Assembly (NCBI RefSeq): GCF_019175285.1
Contig: NC_056528.1
Location: 13,135,961 to 13,199,960, forward strand
Direction of reading: 5' to 3'
Origin: Sceloporus undulatus
Taxonomy: Eukaryota > Chordata > Lepidosauria > Squamata > Phrynosomatidae
Length of the DNA stretch: 64,000 nucleotides
This document shows, piece after piece, positions 41,338 through 52,559 of the stretch. Under the pieces are notes generated by a model, which saw only the letters and a program-made list of their open reading frames with translations, searched no databases and was not told where the DNA came from. Positions within the stretch are counted from its first letter, which is position 1, and each line of letters starts with the position of its first letter. The translations under genes and the position numbers were made by a program.

Positions 41338-42935
41338 GTTGTAGCAAGGGACTTGCACGGTCCCTGTAACGTGCCCTAGTAAACGCACCCTGGGTAATCG
41401 CTGCCATTACAGCCCAGGTTTTGGAGCGAGGGACTTGCACGGTCCCCGTAACGTGCCCTAGTAAACTCACCCCGGGTAATCGCTGCCACCCAGGGTTTTG
41501 GAGCGAGGGACTTGCAAAGAACGGTCCCCGGAACGTGGCCCTAGTAAACTCACCCCGGGAATCTCTGCCATTGCAGCCAGGTTTTGGAGCGAAGACTTGC
41601 CACGGCCCCGTAACGTGCCCTAGTAAACGCACCCCGGGTAATCGCTGGCATTACGCCCAGAGTTGTGGAGCGAGGGACTTGCACGTTCCCGTAACGTGCC
41701 CTAGTAAACCACCCCGGGTATCGCTGCATTGCAGCCCAGGTTTTGGAGCGAAGGGACTTGCATGGCACGGTCCCCCGTAACGGGTGCCCTAGTAAAGATC
41801 ACCCCGGGTATCGCTGCCATTGCAAGCCCAGGTGTGGGGAGCGAGGGGACTTGCACGGTCCCCGTAACGTGCCCGAGTAAACCCACCCCGGTAATCGCTG
41901 CCATTGCGACCAGGTTTTGAGCGAGGGACGTGCATCGTTCCCCCGGAACGGTGCACTAGTAAACTCACCCCGGGTAATAGCTGGCCATTAAAGCCCAGGT
42001 TTTGGGCGAGGGACTGCAACGGGGCCCGTAACGTGCCCGTAGTAAACTCACCCCGGGTAATCGCTGCCATTACAGCCCAGGTTTTGGAACGAGGGACTGT
42101 GCACGGTCCCGTAACGTGCCTAGTAAACCAGACCCCGGGTAATCGCTGCCATTACAGGCCCAGGTTTTGGAGCGAGGGACTTGGCACGGTCGCAGAAACG
42201 TGGCCCCTAGTAAACTCACCCCGGGTTAATCGCTGCTTACAGCACAGTTTTGGAGCGAGGGAACTTTGCACGGTGCCAGTACGGGCCCTAGTAAAACCCC
42301 GGGTATCGCTGCCATTAACAGCCCAGGGTTTGGAGCGAGGGACTTGCACGGTGCCCGTAACGTGCCCCTAGTAAACTCACCCTGACCCCGGGTAATCGCT
42401 GCCATACAGCCTCCAGGTTTGGGACGAGGGACTTGCAGCAACGGTCACATAACGTCCCTAGTAAACTCACCCCGGGGTAATTCGCTGCCATGACAGCCCG
42501 GTTTTGGAGCGGGGGACTTGCACACGGTCCACTAACGTGCCCTAGAAACTCACCTCACCCCTGGTAAATCGCGTGGCCATTACAGCCCGGGTTTGGAGCG
42601 AGGGACTTGCCGGTGCCCGTAACGTGCCCTAAGTAAACTCACCCCGGGTAATCGCTGGCCATTACAGGCCAGGTTTGGAGCGAGGGACTTGCAACGGTGC
42701 CCGGAACGTGCCCTAGTAAAACTCACCCCGGTAATCGCTGCCATTACAGCCAGGTTTTGAGCGAGGGACTTGCACAACGGGTCCCCGGAACGTGCCCCTA
42801 GTAAACTCAACCCGGGTAAGCGCGGCATTACACAAGCCCGTTTTGGAGCGAGGGGACTGGCACGGGTCCCCTAACGTGCCCTAGTAAAACTCACCCCGGT
42901 AATTGAACTGGCAATTACAGCCCAGGGTTTTTGGA
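41338..42935. repeat. 82-bp minisatellite, about 19-20 copies
   Basis: The unit contains 'gagcgagggacttgcacgg', 'cccgtaacgtgccctagta', 'aactcaccccgggtaatcgc' and 'tgccattacagcccaggttt'. Copies differ mostly by one- or two-base gains and losses rather than substitutions, so the printed open frames through it mean nothing. It is GC-rich and flanked by single-copy-looking DNA. Confidence 0.95.
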
Positions 42936-42939
42936 CACG

Positions 42940-43600
42940 TCTCAAACGGCGGTTTTCGAGGAACAAAAATCCGATTTATTCTCATTACAAGATTGGTTGC
43001 ATACAAGGCCAAGACTGCGGGTGATTTACATTTCAGCTTACAATGTCAGAGGTTAAATTTGCCAGTTCCTTCCTCTGAAATATAGCCTCCAGCACCTGGT
43101 ATTTGTTGCCAGGCTCCCATCCAAGGACCAACCAGAGCTTAATCGGCTTAGCTTCCTATCTCCAGCTTCAGTAGCCTGACCTAGTCCTTATCAGTCTTAA
43201 AAGGTAAAGAATTAACTTCTCACACTTTTAAAACTTGTTTTTCTCTTATCATTCTTACATATTCTTCACTTTTGTCCAACATTTATGGCCCTTAACTCCT
43301 CAATTCTGCTGTTAAAAGTCCCCAGTTTTTTGCTCCTAATCAGAATTTATTTTTAAGAAGTCTCTTGTTCACATACAAAGTGTGAAATCTCAGCCAAATT
43401 CATAAAGGCTCTCTTACGCTCAGCCTAATTATTTATTTCACCTAGTTAATAAAGCTGGATTCGCAGACCTTGCTTCCATCCTCCAGAAGGCTTTCAAACG
43501 TGAGCGGAGCAAATTGTACAACCTCAGTCTTGCACTTGAGGGGTTACTAGCAGATCCTTGGGGGTTTTGCCCTTGCTCTCCTCTTAATCCGGGATGCCTT
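42940..43600. other. Spacer right of the 82-bp array
   Basis: No coding exon is recognised. 43120-43165 ('ctcccatccaaggaccaacc', 'cggcttagcttcc') weakly resembles reversed 5S rRNA, perhaps another 5S-derived SINE relic. Confidence 0.4.
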
Positions 43601-43776
43601 TTTGCTGGCCCAAACACCATTTCGCAGGCAGTTGCCATGCCAAGCGTCCTTCCCTGTTGCATCCATTTCTAACCTAGGATCCCAGGCCAAGCTTTTTGGA
43701 TCACTCAGGGGTCACACTCACCAAAGGGCCCCTTCAGAGGACCCCCACTGGCCCTCCCCCCTCCGCCGGGGAGAAA

Positions 43777-44010
43777 AGCCCCTCAGGTGGAAGGTTGGGA
43801 ACCCCTGCCCTAGAGCATCATCATGGAGCCTTGGTTCAGCAGCCAAGTCTGCCTGGGAGCAGGAGCAGGAGCATACCTACCTTCAGGGAGCCTCCAGCCG
43901 AATGAGAGAGAGAGAGAGGGCCTTGGCAGATCAGGGAGGCTTTATCAGGAGCCATTGGACACAGCTGAGGAAGGTCTGCTGCTGGAGCAGCTGTGGCTCG
44001 TTGCGGGGGT
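43777..44010. repeat. Dispersed duplicate A (partner at 48466-48690)
   Basis: 'aaaagcccctcaggtggaag', 'agcagccaagtctgcctggg', 'cttcagggagcctccagcc', a (GA)n run and 'gctgctggagcagctgtgg' occur in the same order in both places. The partner lacks about 17 bp near the right end. The left part resembles the end of a hAT MITE ('aggttgggaacccctgcc'). Confidence 0.8.
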
Positions 44011-45069
44011 GTCGCCTCTCTCTCCCCTCTCCTCGGCTTGGAGGGGAAAACTGGGCTGCTATAATCAGACGGGCAGGGCAGGCAACCCTGTGTGGTCCCT
44101 GGGGGCTATGTCTGCTCCTGGAGGAAGGAGGAGAGACCGGGGACCCACCGGACACCCTGGCCCGAAAGCCCGCTCCCCAGCTCCCCCGGATGGCAGCCTC
44201 CAGGACTGGCCTCAGGCTCCCTCTGCCGGCTGCAGTTCCCGGCTTGGCCTCGTGGGGCGCCCCAGTCTATGTGGGGGAGGATGGGCCCCTGCAGTCCTTC
44301 CCTCGCTCCAGGGCCTGGCTGCTGGGCACTTGGGCGGCAGCCCAATCGTCAGGGACATAGGGAGGCCCCTGGCAGAGAAGGGAACAGCGGCCCCTATGAA
44401 CCCTTTCCCAGCCAGTCACACTCCTCAGCCCAAGCCTCAGACATGCTACTGGCCAGTATTCCATCCTGCCTCCCTCCCTCCCTCCACAGCGGGACTCAAG
44501 GAGGCAGACAAGGGCCCCAACACCTCCAGAACGTCCTGCCTTGCCCAGGGCAGGGAATAAGCCTGGGAACTGTAGTCCAATTGGCCCAGAGCGCTCTCTG
44601 ACCAGAGGGAAGGCTCACCGGATAACATACATCCATATGGCAGATTATAGAAGAGGCTCCCAGGCCCAGTTTTGGGGAAGGGACGGATATAGGTGATAGG
44701 AGCCTAGGATATATATCTCCATATGTCCTGTCCCTTCCCAAAACTGGGACTCAGAGCTCTTTAAAAAAGCAACCGGTACAAATTAAAACTGGAAACGTAC
44801 TTCGTTAACACAGAGTAAACGGTTGCATGCAAAGGTTCGCATATGGGCTGCATCAGATGGGAGGAAAACCGTTTGGCACCCCTTTAACTCTTGTTGCTGG
44901 CTCAGGAAATGGCATTCTGGGAGTTGGAGGCCCCACAACAACTCCAGCTCCCAGAATGCCATGCCTTGACTGGGATGCTGAAAACAGTGCCAAACCGNNN
45001 NNNNNNNNNNNNNNNNNNNNNNAAACCAGGTTATTTCTCCAGTCTGGATGCAGCCTTGATATGTTTTGT

Positions 45070-45140
45070 CACCCCAGGAGACCCCAAGAGAGCCACCAGC
45101 AGCAAGGACAGAACATTTTACAAACTTTATTTAAACAGTT
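45070..45140 (-). repeat. Duplicated 3'-end-like segment (partner at 45640-45712)
   Basis: Both copies read 'gccaccagcagcaaggacag' and 'tacaaactttatttaaacag' on plus. On minus this places AATAAA (45131-45126 and 45703-45698) in the same context. It looks like a repeated transcript 3' end, and the right copy would suit the kinesin remnant. Confidence 0.7.
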
Positions 45141-45799
45141 AAAAACAGCATTTTTAAAGCAGTGTTTATAATAATAAATATGTATTTATATCCCGCCTCT
45201 TCCAATTGAGGGTCGGGGCAGGTAATAGAGAAAATACAATATATAGCAATAAAAACAACAAGCCCCACAAAACCCCAACCCTCCCTCCCAACTATAAAAA
45301 TTAAACAATAAAAAAGTATCTAATAACATTTTTTAAAAAGGAGTCCCTCTTTTTGTTGCCTTTCTGATGATGCATCCATTCACCTGCAGAGCCAAGAGGG
45401 CAGAGGCAGCTGCAGGCAGAACCACCCCCAAAGACAGCAAGGCTTGGGAACCCCAGACTGGGACCCCTCCCCTGCCCCCCTTCATCCATGGGGCAGCTCT
45501 GTCCCAGTTTTTTGGGGGGGAAAGAGAGAGGATCCCTCTGGGTAGCGGAGGTCTCCCCTTTTGCCCCCTCTCCCTCCCCAGTTGATGGCCACTTATGTTT
45601 CTGGCAAAGTGGAGGGAACTGAGGGAGTCATAAAAGTTTGTCACCCAAGGAGGCCCCAAGAGAGCCACCAGCAGCAAGGACAGAACATCTTACAAACTTT
45701 ATTTAAACAGCGCCAGGTGGTCCCAACTCCCATTGCCACGACTGGCCCGACTGCCCCACAGGCCCCTTACCCACTGCCCTGCCCCAGTCACAGCTTGGC

Positions 45800-47400
45800 G
45801 CTGCCTCCCAATGAGGTCTGGAGGGGGGCAAGTCAGCTTGCTGTTTCGGAAGGGGATGTGGGCCTCCTGGAAGGAGGCAAGATGGGGCATGAGAGGCGTG
45901 GGATGGATGGGGATGCGGCAAGGGGGAAAGGGGAGCCCACCTGGAGGGGCAGTCACAGGCTGCCCCCCTCTTATCATGGGGTTCTAGAGGAAACGGACGT
46001 CTCCCCACATTGCCATGGGCAGCACTTCCTGGCACCAGGTACTGCAGGAGAGCAGCTGCCAAGCTGCATGGCTTTGGAAGGGGACTGGGCAAACTCTTGC
46101 AAGGGGCATGTGGGGCCAGAGAGGCCAAGGTGGCCCCTCACATCAAATCCAGTCTGGCCCCCAGGAACTCCCCACAATGCACGAATAAAGTGTCAGGCAG
46201 TAGGGGCACACTGGGCATGGCACTTCTACCACACCAACCATTGATGTGGGGCCTGCTGTGAGCACGAACCAGCCCTTTCCATGGTGTTTGTGCCCAAAGT
46301 CAAGGGGTCGGGGTGGAGGGGCATGGGTCTGTGAAAATGAGCCCCCAACCACTTTCCCCTTCTTGTTCAGAAATGTTCAGGTGTCTGAAAGAGGGGTTTC
46401 CTGAGGCTGCTGGTGGGAAATAGAAGGTAGTGATTCGAGCAGGATGGTCCTGGGCACTGTTAACATTGTGCCAAGGCATGTGGATGATGACACTTCTATG
46501 AAAGTCCCACTGTGGCAACACAGAAGACTTGTTTCATGAACTCCTGGGAGAAAGGGCAGTTCAAGAGAACCTCCTAAGAGCCTCCTTCTCTGTCTGTCTG
46601 CACCCGTCAGAGCAATCTCACAGGCACAGGTTTAGTTAAAAACAGGCCGCTTTCCCGTCAGTCTGCTTTCTGAGAGGAAGAGTGAGGATGCCTGCCAAGG
46701 CACATGTGTGCATGTGTCTGAGCCCCTTCCTCTCCATTTCCCCGCTGTGCTGCCCATCTGCTGCTTCCAAAGGGAAGACTCTGCCCACTGTCTGCCAAGG
46801 ACCAGACTGGCAGAGACACGGACAGACGGACGGAGGGATGCCTGCAGCTCCCTGGCAGAAGCTGCCTTGAGAAGCCAATGGAGGCCAAGAAGAGTGGAGG
46901 CCTCGTGCCTGGCCCAGCTTACAACGGATGAAGAGGCTTTGCCCAGCCAGACCTTCATTTCAACAGTTACGGTTGTGTGCGTAAAGGGGCCTCCCTTTTC
47001 TCCCCCAAGCCTCACCCTTGATCCTGCGACCTCCATCTCCTGGACGGTCTGGAAGATATGGTGCACGGCCTGCGGGATCATGCCCACTGTCTCCAGCAAC
47101 CTCGTCTGGCCCCTCCATGGTGTAGGTTTTGCCGCTCCCCATCTGACTGTAGGCAACAATACAGACGTTGTACCCGTCCAGGGCAGACTGTGGCGGAGGA
47201 AAAGAGAAGGAGGAGACCTCCATCAGGCCAGCCGTCCAGCCCTAGCCCCCAGCCCCTGCGATGGCAGCCCCCGGCCCCTGCCTGCACCAGCAGCGCAATC
47301 TCCTCAAAGACTTCGGCCTGGGAGCTGGAGGGAGGGAAGACCCGGTCGAAGCTGAACTCATGGGTGGTGTTCTCCTTGCGCTTGCGGCCAATGTGGGAAT
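45800..47400 (-). pseudogene. KIFC1-type kinesin-14 remnant
   Basis: KIFC1 is a minus-end-directed spindle motor. Three exon-like pieces remain. 47400-47282 encodes FSFDRVFPPSSSQAEVFEEI then ALLVQ. 47186-47016 encodes [20 protein letters not shown] then [10 protein letters not shown] and, in another frame, [20 protein letters not shown]. 45866 to about 45800 encodes EAHIPFRNSKLT and, out of frame, LQTSLGGSAK. The P-loop reads SQMGSGKT instead of GQTGSGKT. The first piece ends at a GC donor (CAG|GCAGGG); the second has good ag and gtgagg sites. The switch-I (SSRSH) and switch-II (DLAGSE) exons expected between pieces two and three are not visible. Introns show it is not a retrocopy. A working gene damaged by assembly errors is less likely because of the substitutions and missing exons. 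Confidence 0.7.
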
Positions 47401-48033
47401 GTGGGCAGAGGCAGCCGTGGAAGTGGGCGTGGGGAGACACCCACCTGGCCCTGGTTTCAGAGGAGACGCCCCCTCACGATCCCCCTCCCGGCAGAGCTAA
47501 TGCCAACCCTGCGGCCCCTTGAAGACTGGCCACCTGACAGCCACTGCCCTCCCATCCCCTCTCATCTACTCCCCCTGTGTAACTGGACTTTCACTTGAAG
47601 GGCTGTTTCTATGGAAGTGGGAGCTTCTCTTCTTTGAATGGGCTGGAAATTCGGGGTGGTAAAAAGACAGACGGAGGGAGGCCTCAGCCAACAAGGCTTC
47701 CATCCGACAAAGAAGCTCCTTCCTCCAAGGTCTTCTGACCTCTGCCCAGCCCCTCCTTTTCCTCTGGAGGGTGTCTTTTTAAGCAACCTCAGTGCCAGGA
47801 GCAGAGCGAGGGCTGGAGGGAGGCAGCCTTTCAGCGCCAGTTGCAGCAATGAGGCTGAAGGAGGGGGAAATATTGCTGCCTATTCGTTGCTTCAATTATC
47901 CCTTACTGAATGCACTTGGAGGCAAAATGGAGGAAAAGGAGGCAAACAGGTAAGGCTGCTTCCCCAGATACTTCCGATACAGTAAACAAAGACAGGTCTA
48001 TAAGCTCGATCACTTGCAGTGTGCGAGAGAGAT

Positions 48034-48460
48034 ACAAAGGCTAGGGACTGAGGAGGATCTCTGTGTCCAAATCACACTGCTTGGACTGCCAGGGCTCAGT
48101 GCTATGGAATCCTGGGAACTGTAGTCTATTTTGGCCTCAGAGCCATCTCTGACAGAGAAGTCTCAATGTCTCCTAAACACTAGCATTCCCAGAATTCCCT
48201 AGCAGTGAGTTAAAGCAGTCTCAAAGTGGGTGGTTATTACTGCAGTGTGCCTGAGAGGTATAAAGGCTAGGGACCAAGGAGGATCTCTGTGTCCAAAACA
48301 CACTGCTTGGACTGCCAGGGCTCAATGCTATGGCATCCTGGGAACTGTAGTTTATTGGGGCACCAGAGTTCTCTGACAGAGAAGGTGCAATGCCTCACAG
48401 ACCCCAGAGTCCCAGAGCATTGAGCCTTCCGGGGCAGTTCAAGGGGTCTCAAAGTGCAGA
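48034..48460. repeat. 217-bp tandem duplication of a foldback MITE with flank
   Basis: 'caaaggctagggactgagga' followed by 'ggatctctgtgtccaaatca' and the MITE arms (48034-48250) is repeated at 48253-48460 with few differences. The copied unit includes non-MITE flank, so this is a tandem duplication rather than two insertions. Confidence 0.75.
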
Positions 48461-48465
48461 GAGAG

Positions 48466-48690
48466 GGAGAAAAGCCCCTCAGGTGGAAGGTTAGGAACCC
48501 CCACCCTAGAGCATCATCATGAGCCTTGGTTGAGCAGCCAAGTCTGCCTGGGAGCGGGAGCAGAAGCGTACCTACCTTCAGGGAGCCTCCAGCCGAATGA
48601 GAGAGAGAGAGGGCCTTGGGAGATCAGGGAGGCTTTATCAGCTGAGGAAGGTCTGCTGCTGGAGCAGCTGTGGCTCGTTGCGGGGGAGGA
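48466..48690. repeat. Dispersed duplicate B (partner at 43777-44010)
   Basis: Same order of blocks as the partner 4.7 kb to the left and clearly alike by eye. After 48690 the two diverge abruptly. Confidence 0.8.
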
Positions 48691-48792
48691 CTCTGACTCC
48701 TGGGGCTACTTGGAACAAACCCTGGTTTCCTAGATTGCTGACTATCTGGATGATCTAAATCAGAACATCAGATCCATCAAGAGTTTATGATT

Positions 48793-48975
48793 AAGGGTTT
48801 TCCAATTCTGGGGTGCTCTATATCCCAGCAGAGCAAAAAGGGCTGGAGTCAATGTCCTTTTAGGGGTCCCTTCCAATTCTGGGGTGCTCTATATCCCAGC
48901 AGAGCAAAAGGGGCTGGGAGCAAATGTCCTTTTAGGGGTCCCTTCCAATTCTGGGGTGCTCTATATCCCAGGAAG
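48793..48975. repeat. Minisatellite of about 72 bp, 2.5 copies
   Basis: 'tccaattctggggtgctcta' and 'tatcccagcagagcaaaa' recur three times, with 'aatgtccttttaggggtccc' between copies. Confidence 0.9.
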
Positions 48976-49009
48976 CCACATGTTCCCAGCCGCCCGGGCC
49001 TCTGTCAGG

Positions 49010-49690
49010 TTGCCATACTATGTTTCCCAGCATGGCAGAGGCGGCTGGGCCTTTGGGTTTCCTCCACCATACTAGCATGCTACGTTTCCCAGCATGGCAG
49101 AGGTGGCCGGGCCTCTGGGTTTCCTCCACCATACTAGCATGCTACGTTTCCCAGCATGGCGGCGGCGGGCGTGCCTCTAGGTTTCTCCACCATACTAGCA
49201 TTTCTATGTTTCCAGCATGGCGGAGGCGGCAGGCCTTTGGGTTCCTCCCCCATACTAGCATGCTACGTTCCCAGCATGGCGGAGGCGGCCGGGCCTCTGG
49301 GTTTCCTCCACCATACTAGCATGCTACGTTTCCCAGCATGGTGGAGGCGGCCGGGCCTCGGGTTTCCTCCACCATACATAGCATGCTACGTTTCCCAGCA
49401 TGGCGGAGGCGGCGGGCCTCTGGGTTTCCTCCACCATACTAGCATGCTACGTTCCCAGCATGGCAGAGGCAGCTGGGCCTTTGGGTTTCCTCCACCATAC
49501 TAGCCATTATTCCCAGCATGGCGGAGGCGGCCGGGCCTCTGGGTTTCCTCCACCATACTAGCATGCTATGTTTCTCAGCATGGCGGAAGCGGCCAGACCT
49601 CTGGGTTTCCTCCATCATTCTAGCATACTGCATTTCCCAGCATGGCAGAGGTGGCTTGGGAAGGCTGGGCCTTTGGGTTTCCTTCCTTAG
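49010..49690. repeat. 62-bp minisatellite, about 11 copies
   Basis: The unit contains 'ccatactagcatgctacgtt', 'tcccagcatggcggaggcgg' and 'gcctctgggtttcctcca'. It starts about 35 bp after the 72-bp array. Copies vary by small indels and a few substitutions. Confidence 0.95.
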
Positions 49691-49948
49691 AAACTCACAG
49701 GGAGACCTGGGGCAAGGCGCATGCTCCCAGCCTAGGGAGATAGGACAGTAAATAGAGAGAGGGATCTTACAGATTATATAGGGGTCTATGATGTGGATAG
49801 ATAGATAGATAGATATAATTATAGATATGTATACATAAGCGTGTGTGTAATTGTACATTTGTGTGTGACTCCATTCCCTTCCCCTGGCCCTTCCTGCGCC
49901 CTGATTGGCTGCCTAGTTCTACCCTTAATCTAACCTGACCCCTGAATG

Positions 49949-50177
49949 TGCCATGCAGGAACTCCTTTTCTGGCACTGGCTTCATCAACCCTGAATGGCT
50001 GCAGGAGACGCCCCAGCTCTGCTTCCCCCATTGGGAAGGGCCTCCTCTGGAGTTGGCTCCCACCACTGAGCCCCACTCCCTGCGGCTTCCAGGGCTTGAA
50101 GGGGAGGAGAAGGCCAAGGGGGATCTTCTCCAGCTGTGGCTTTCAAGCCCTTCCAGCTGGAATACTGTAGATTGAGT
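49949..50177 (+). CDS. Lone terminal exon candidate, unidentified
   Basis: A pyrimidine-poor but usable acceptor ('gaatgtgccatgcag') ends at about 49958. It is followed by a 70-codon open frame: NSFSGTGFINPEWLQETPQL, CFPHWEGPPLELAP, then a leucine- and glutamate-rich end SSPSSWNTVD and TGA at 50175-50177. The composition reads like protein and has no repeat signature. No partner exon or polyadenylation signal was found, and I do not recognise the family. It could equally be chance in GC-rich DNA. Confidence 0.25.
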
Positions 50178-50929
50178 GGCTGAAGCTGCAGGAATGTGTT
50201 TATTAATTGATAAGACCATTCTCCAATGGCTTTTCCCCTTTGTCTGCTCCCAAAATCCAAGTCATGTTCAGAAGGTGCAACTCAGGGAGGAAGGAAGGCC
50301 GGGGAGTTCTGAGGCTAAGAGCTTTTGAACCTCTTGATGTATTCTGTTCCCAAATCTCTGAACTTTGTGACATGACCATTACATTTGCTAGTTGATAACA
50401 CGGGGGAATGTCCAAAGAGGGCCAAGAGAGGGGTCAATGCTGAGGGCCAAGAGAGGGGTCCAGACAGGCGGCCATCTTGAGAGCTCCTAAGAGCAGGGGC
50501 TGAAGGAAGCGCTTTTGCAGAGAGCCCCAAAGGTGCCCAAAGGCCCCTGTCTGCATGCCACTCAGCAAAGGAGTCACCACTTGCAGCCCTCCTTTTCCAG
50601 CCAAAACGCAGGCCTTGCTTCTTCCTGCTGCTCAGTAGATGAGCCCAAAAAACAGGACAAGAAGACGCCAGGGATGAAAACGGCCTTTGGTTTTGCAAGA
50701 TCAAAGCCAACTTGGCCAGACAAGAGACAAGAGCCAAACTTGTCTGCCCCAAAGAAACTCTTGTGGCCCCTCAGGGCCCTGCAGCCTCTGGATGGAGCCA
50801 GAGATGCCTTCCTCCTTCCAGGGCTCCCTGAGAAGAAGCCCATTGGGCAGCAAAGCCTATGGAACATACAGTTCCTTCATATCTCTAGATAGATCTAGAT
50901 CTTTAAAGGACCCTTCCCTTTGCTTCTGC

Positions 50930-51400
50930 TGCAGGACCAGAGCGAAGAAGGATGATGGGTTCGCTGCTCCTGGCGCCCTTCACGATGCAGGGCCTTCTTG
51001 GCTTTGGACTACAATTCCCATCGTCCCCCGGAGGGCTCCAGGATGCTGGGCATTTCCAGAAAGGAGCTCGAGGGAGGGGCCAAGAGGGCCTCTGCATGGC
51101 CTGGGGATGATGGGAAGTGTGCTCCAAGACCCCTAGCATTGACATTCAAGTCACCAACCCTGGGAAAGGGGATGATGGGTCCTGCAGTTCAAGAGGCCTG
51201 CTGCTCCCCCTGAACCCTGAGGAGCTTGACAAGGACTGCAAGGTCCGTAGGCATGGCTTTTGGACTGCAATTCCCATCACCCCCTGAGAAAACATGGCCG
51301 CCCCGCCCCTGAGGGCCAGAGGATGATGGGAATTTCATTCCCAAGCCTGGGGATGATGGGAAGGAAGTGTCCACCTCCGGGCTCTGGAGCCGCCCAGGCC
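50930..51400. repeat. Cluster of 'gatgatgggaa' MITE fragments
   Basis: 'ggactacaattcccatc', 'ggatgatgggaagtg', 'ggactgcaattcccatc' and 'aggatgatgggaatttc' alternate in both senses. These are ends of hAT-type MITEs packed together. The open frames seen here come from them. Confidence 0.55.
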
Positions 51401-51744
51401 CCCTGGACATTGGCACAAATGGTGGGTCAGTCCCTGGCAAAGGATTGAGAGTTTCTGCATGGCAGAAAGGGGCCTTGGGCTCTCTTCCAACTCTAGCACC
51501 AAAGGAAGCCCAAGTCCTGGCCAGCCTCAGCATTGGGCCCCAGGCACTCTTTTGAGGGGGCAGGAGTTTGGGGGGCTGTGAGCGTCCTCCTTTCCCCCGG
51601 ACAGGTCCTCCGAGGCATGCATCCCACTTGGAGCATGGCTGCGTTCAGGGGCATGACTTCCTCTTCTCTGGGGGCATGCATGCTCCTCGAAGAAGCACCA
51701 CCACCAGCCACCCTGCCTTTATCGCCTGGAAACACCCACCGCCT

Positions 51745-51870
51745 CCCGCCTTCGCCTCCTTCTCTCTTTCCTCCCCCTTATCCTTTCCTCCTTCTTCTCG
51801 TCTTCCATTCCTTCTTTCCTCCCTCCCTCCCTTCTTCTCTTCCTTCATTCTCTCCTTCCCTCCCTCCCTT
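51745..51870. repeat. Polypyrimidine tract (CCTT/TTCC-rich)
   Basis: An almost pure C/T strand of about 125 bp with 'ctttcctccctccctccc' and similar. It could form H-DNA and is a source of spurious open frames on both strands. Confidence 0.9.
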
Positions 51871-52420
51871 GTTATGCCCAAGTTTGTAAAGGGCAACCTG
51901 TTTATCCTGAATGCGTGTAATGAAAACCTCTCTCTCTGTGGACTTATTCACAGTAGGGCTGACACAGACTTTTGGGTATTTTGGATACCTCTCGTTCAGG
52001 TCAGTTTGATTTAAGTCTTCTGGCATATCACTTTGATTGTAAGTGCCATACAAATAAAATGTATGTATAGCTTCTGGATCCTGAAGGGGCTAAGTCCAAC
52101 TTGCCCCTTGGAGGTCTTTCCATCTGATTTAATCCTAGAAAAGAAAATATATATCCAAACAAACTTGTTATTCTTTAACTCAATATACTTTTATCTGGTT
52201 TCGGTGGACCCATTTCGGTTTTCCATCGTTTTCCAATTAAATAATTGGTAGTTCATATATGATCCATTATGACATATGGCTCCTTCCACTTGGATCTCAG
52301 AGTATACTCTTTTGGTCCCAAATGGAGGCACAACACTTGAGTTCCAAATGGTATTATTTCTATACTGGAATCTTAATAATTGCCGATTGTATGTTGTAAA
52401 TATTTGATTTTAGACTGTAA
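51870..52420 (-). mobile_element. Possible fossil LTR-retroelement fragment
   Basis: On the minus strand a short segment resembles the C-terminal end of a retroviral-type integrase (LRSKWKEPYVIMDH), followed by a further open stretch of unknown kind. No LTR pair, primer-binding site or other pol domain was found. The piece is broken and partial, and its age cannot be judged from one copy. Confidence 0.25.
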
Positions 52421-52528
52421 GCTATTTTAATATTTCCCAAATTTTTAAATATGTCATTGCTTGTAATGTATTTATCTTACATGTTGTACACCGCTTTGAT
52501 CTTGGGAAAAGCAGTCAATAAATAAACA

Positions 52529-52559
<31 letters not shown>

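Noticed and set aside
43602-44601. Plus-strand open frames of 252, 245 and 169 aa overlapping in three frames
   Set aside because: All three frames are open in the same GC-rich DNA, part is a dispersed duplicate, and none resembles a known protein.
46708-47522. Long plus-strand frames (215 and 154 aa)
   Set aside because: They are antisense to the kinesin exons, whose minus frame carries clear motor-domain motifs.
48787-49751. Plus-strand frames with repeated 'FGFPPPYTS'-like peptides
   Set aside because: Translations of the 62-bp and 72-bp minisatellites; indels change frame from unit to unit.
51533-52053. Open frames across the C/T-rich tract
   Set aside because: A polypyrimidine strand has few stops by chance; no domain seen.
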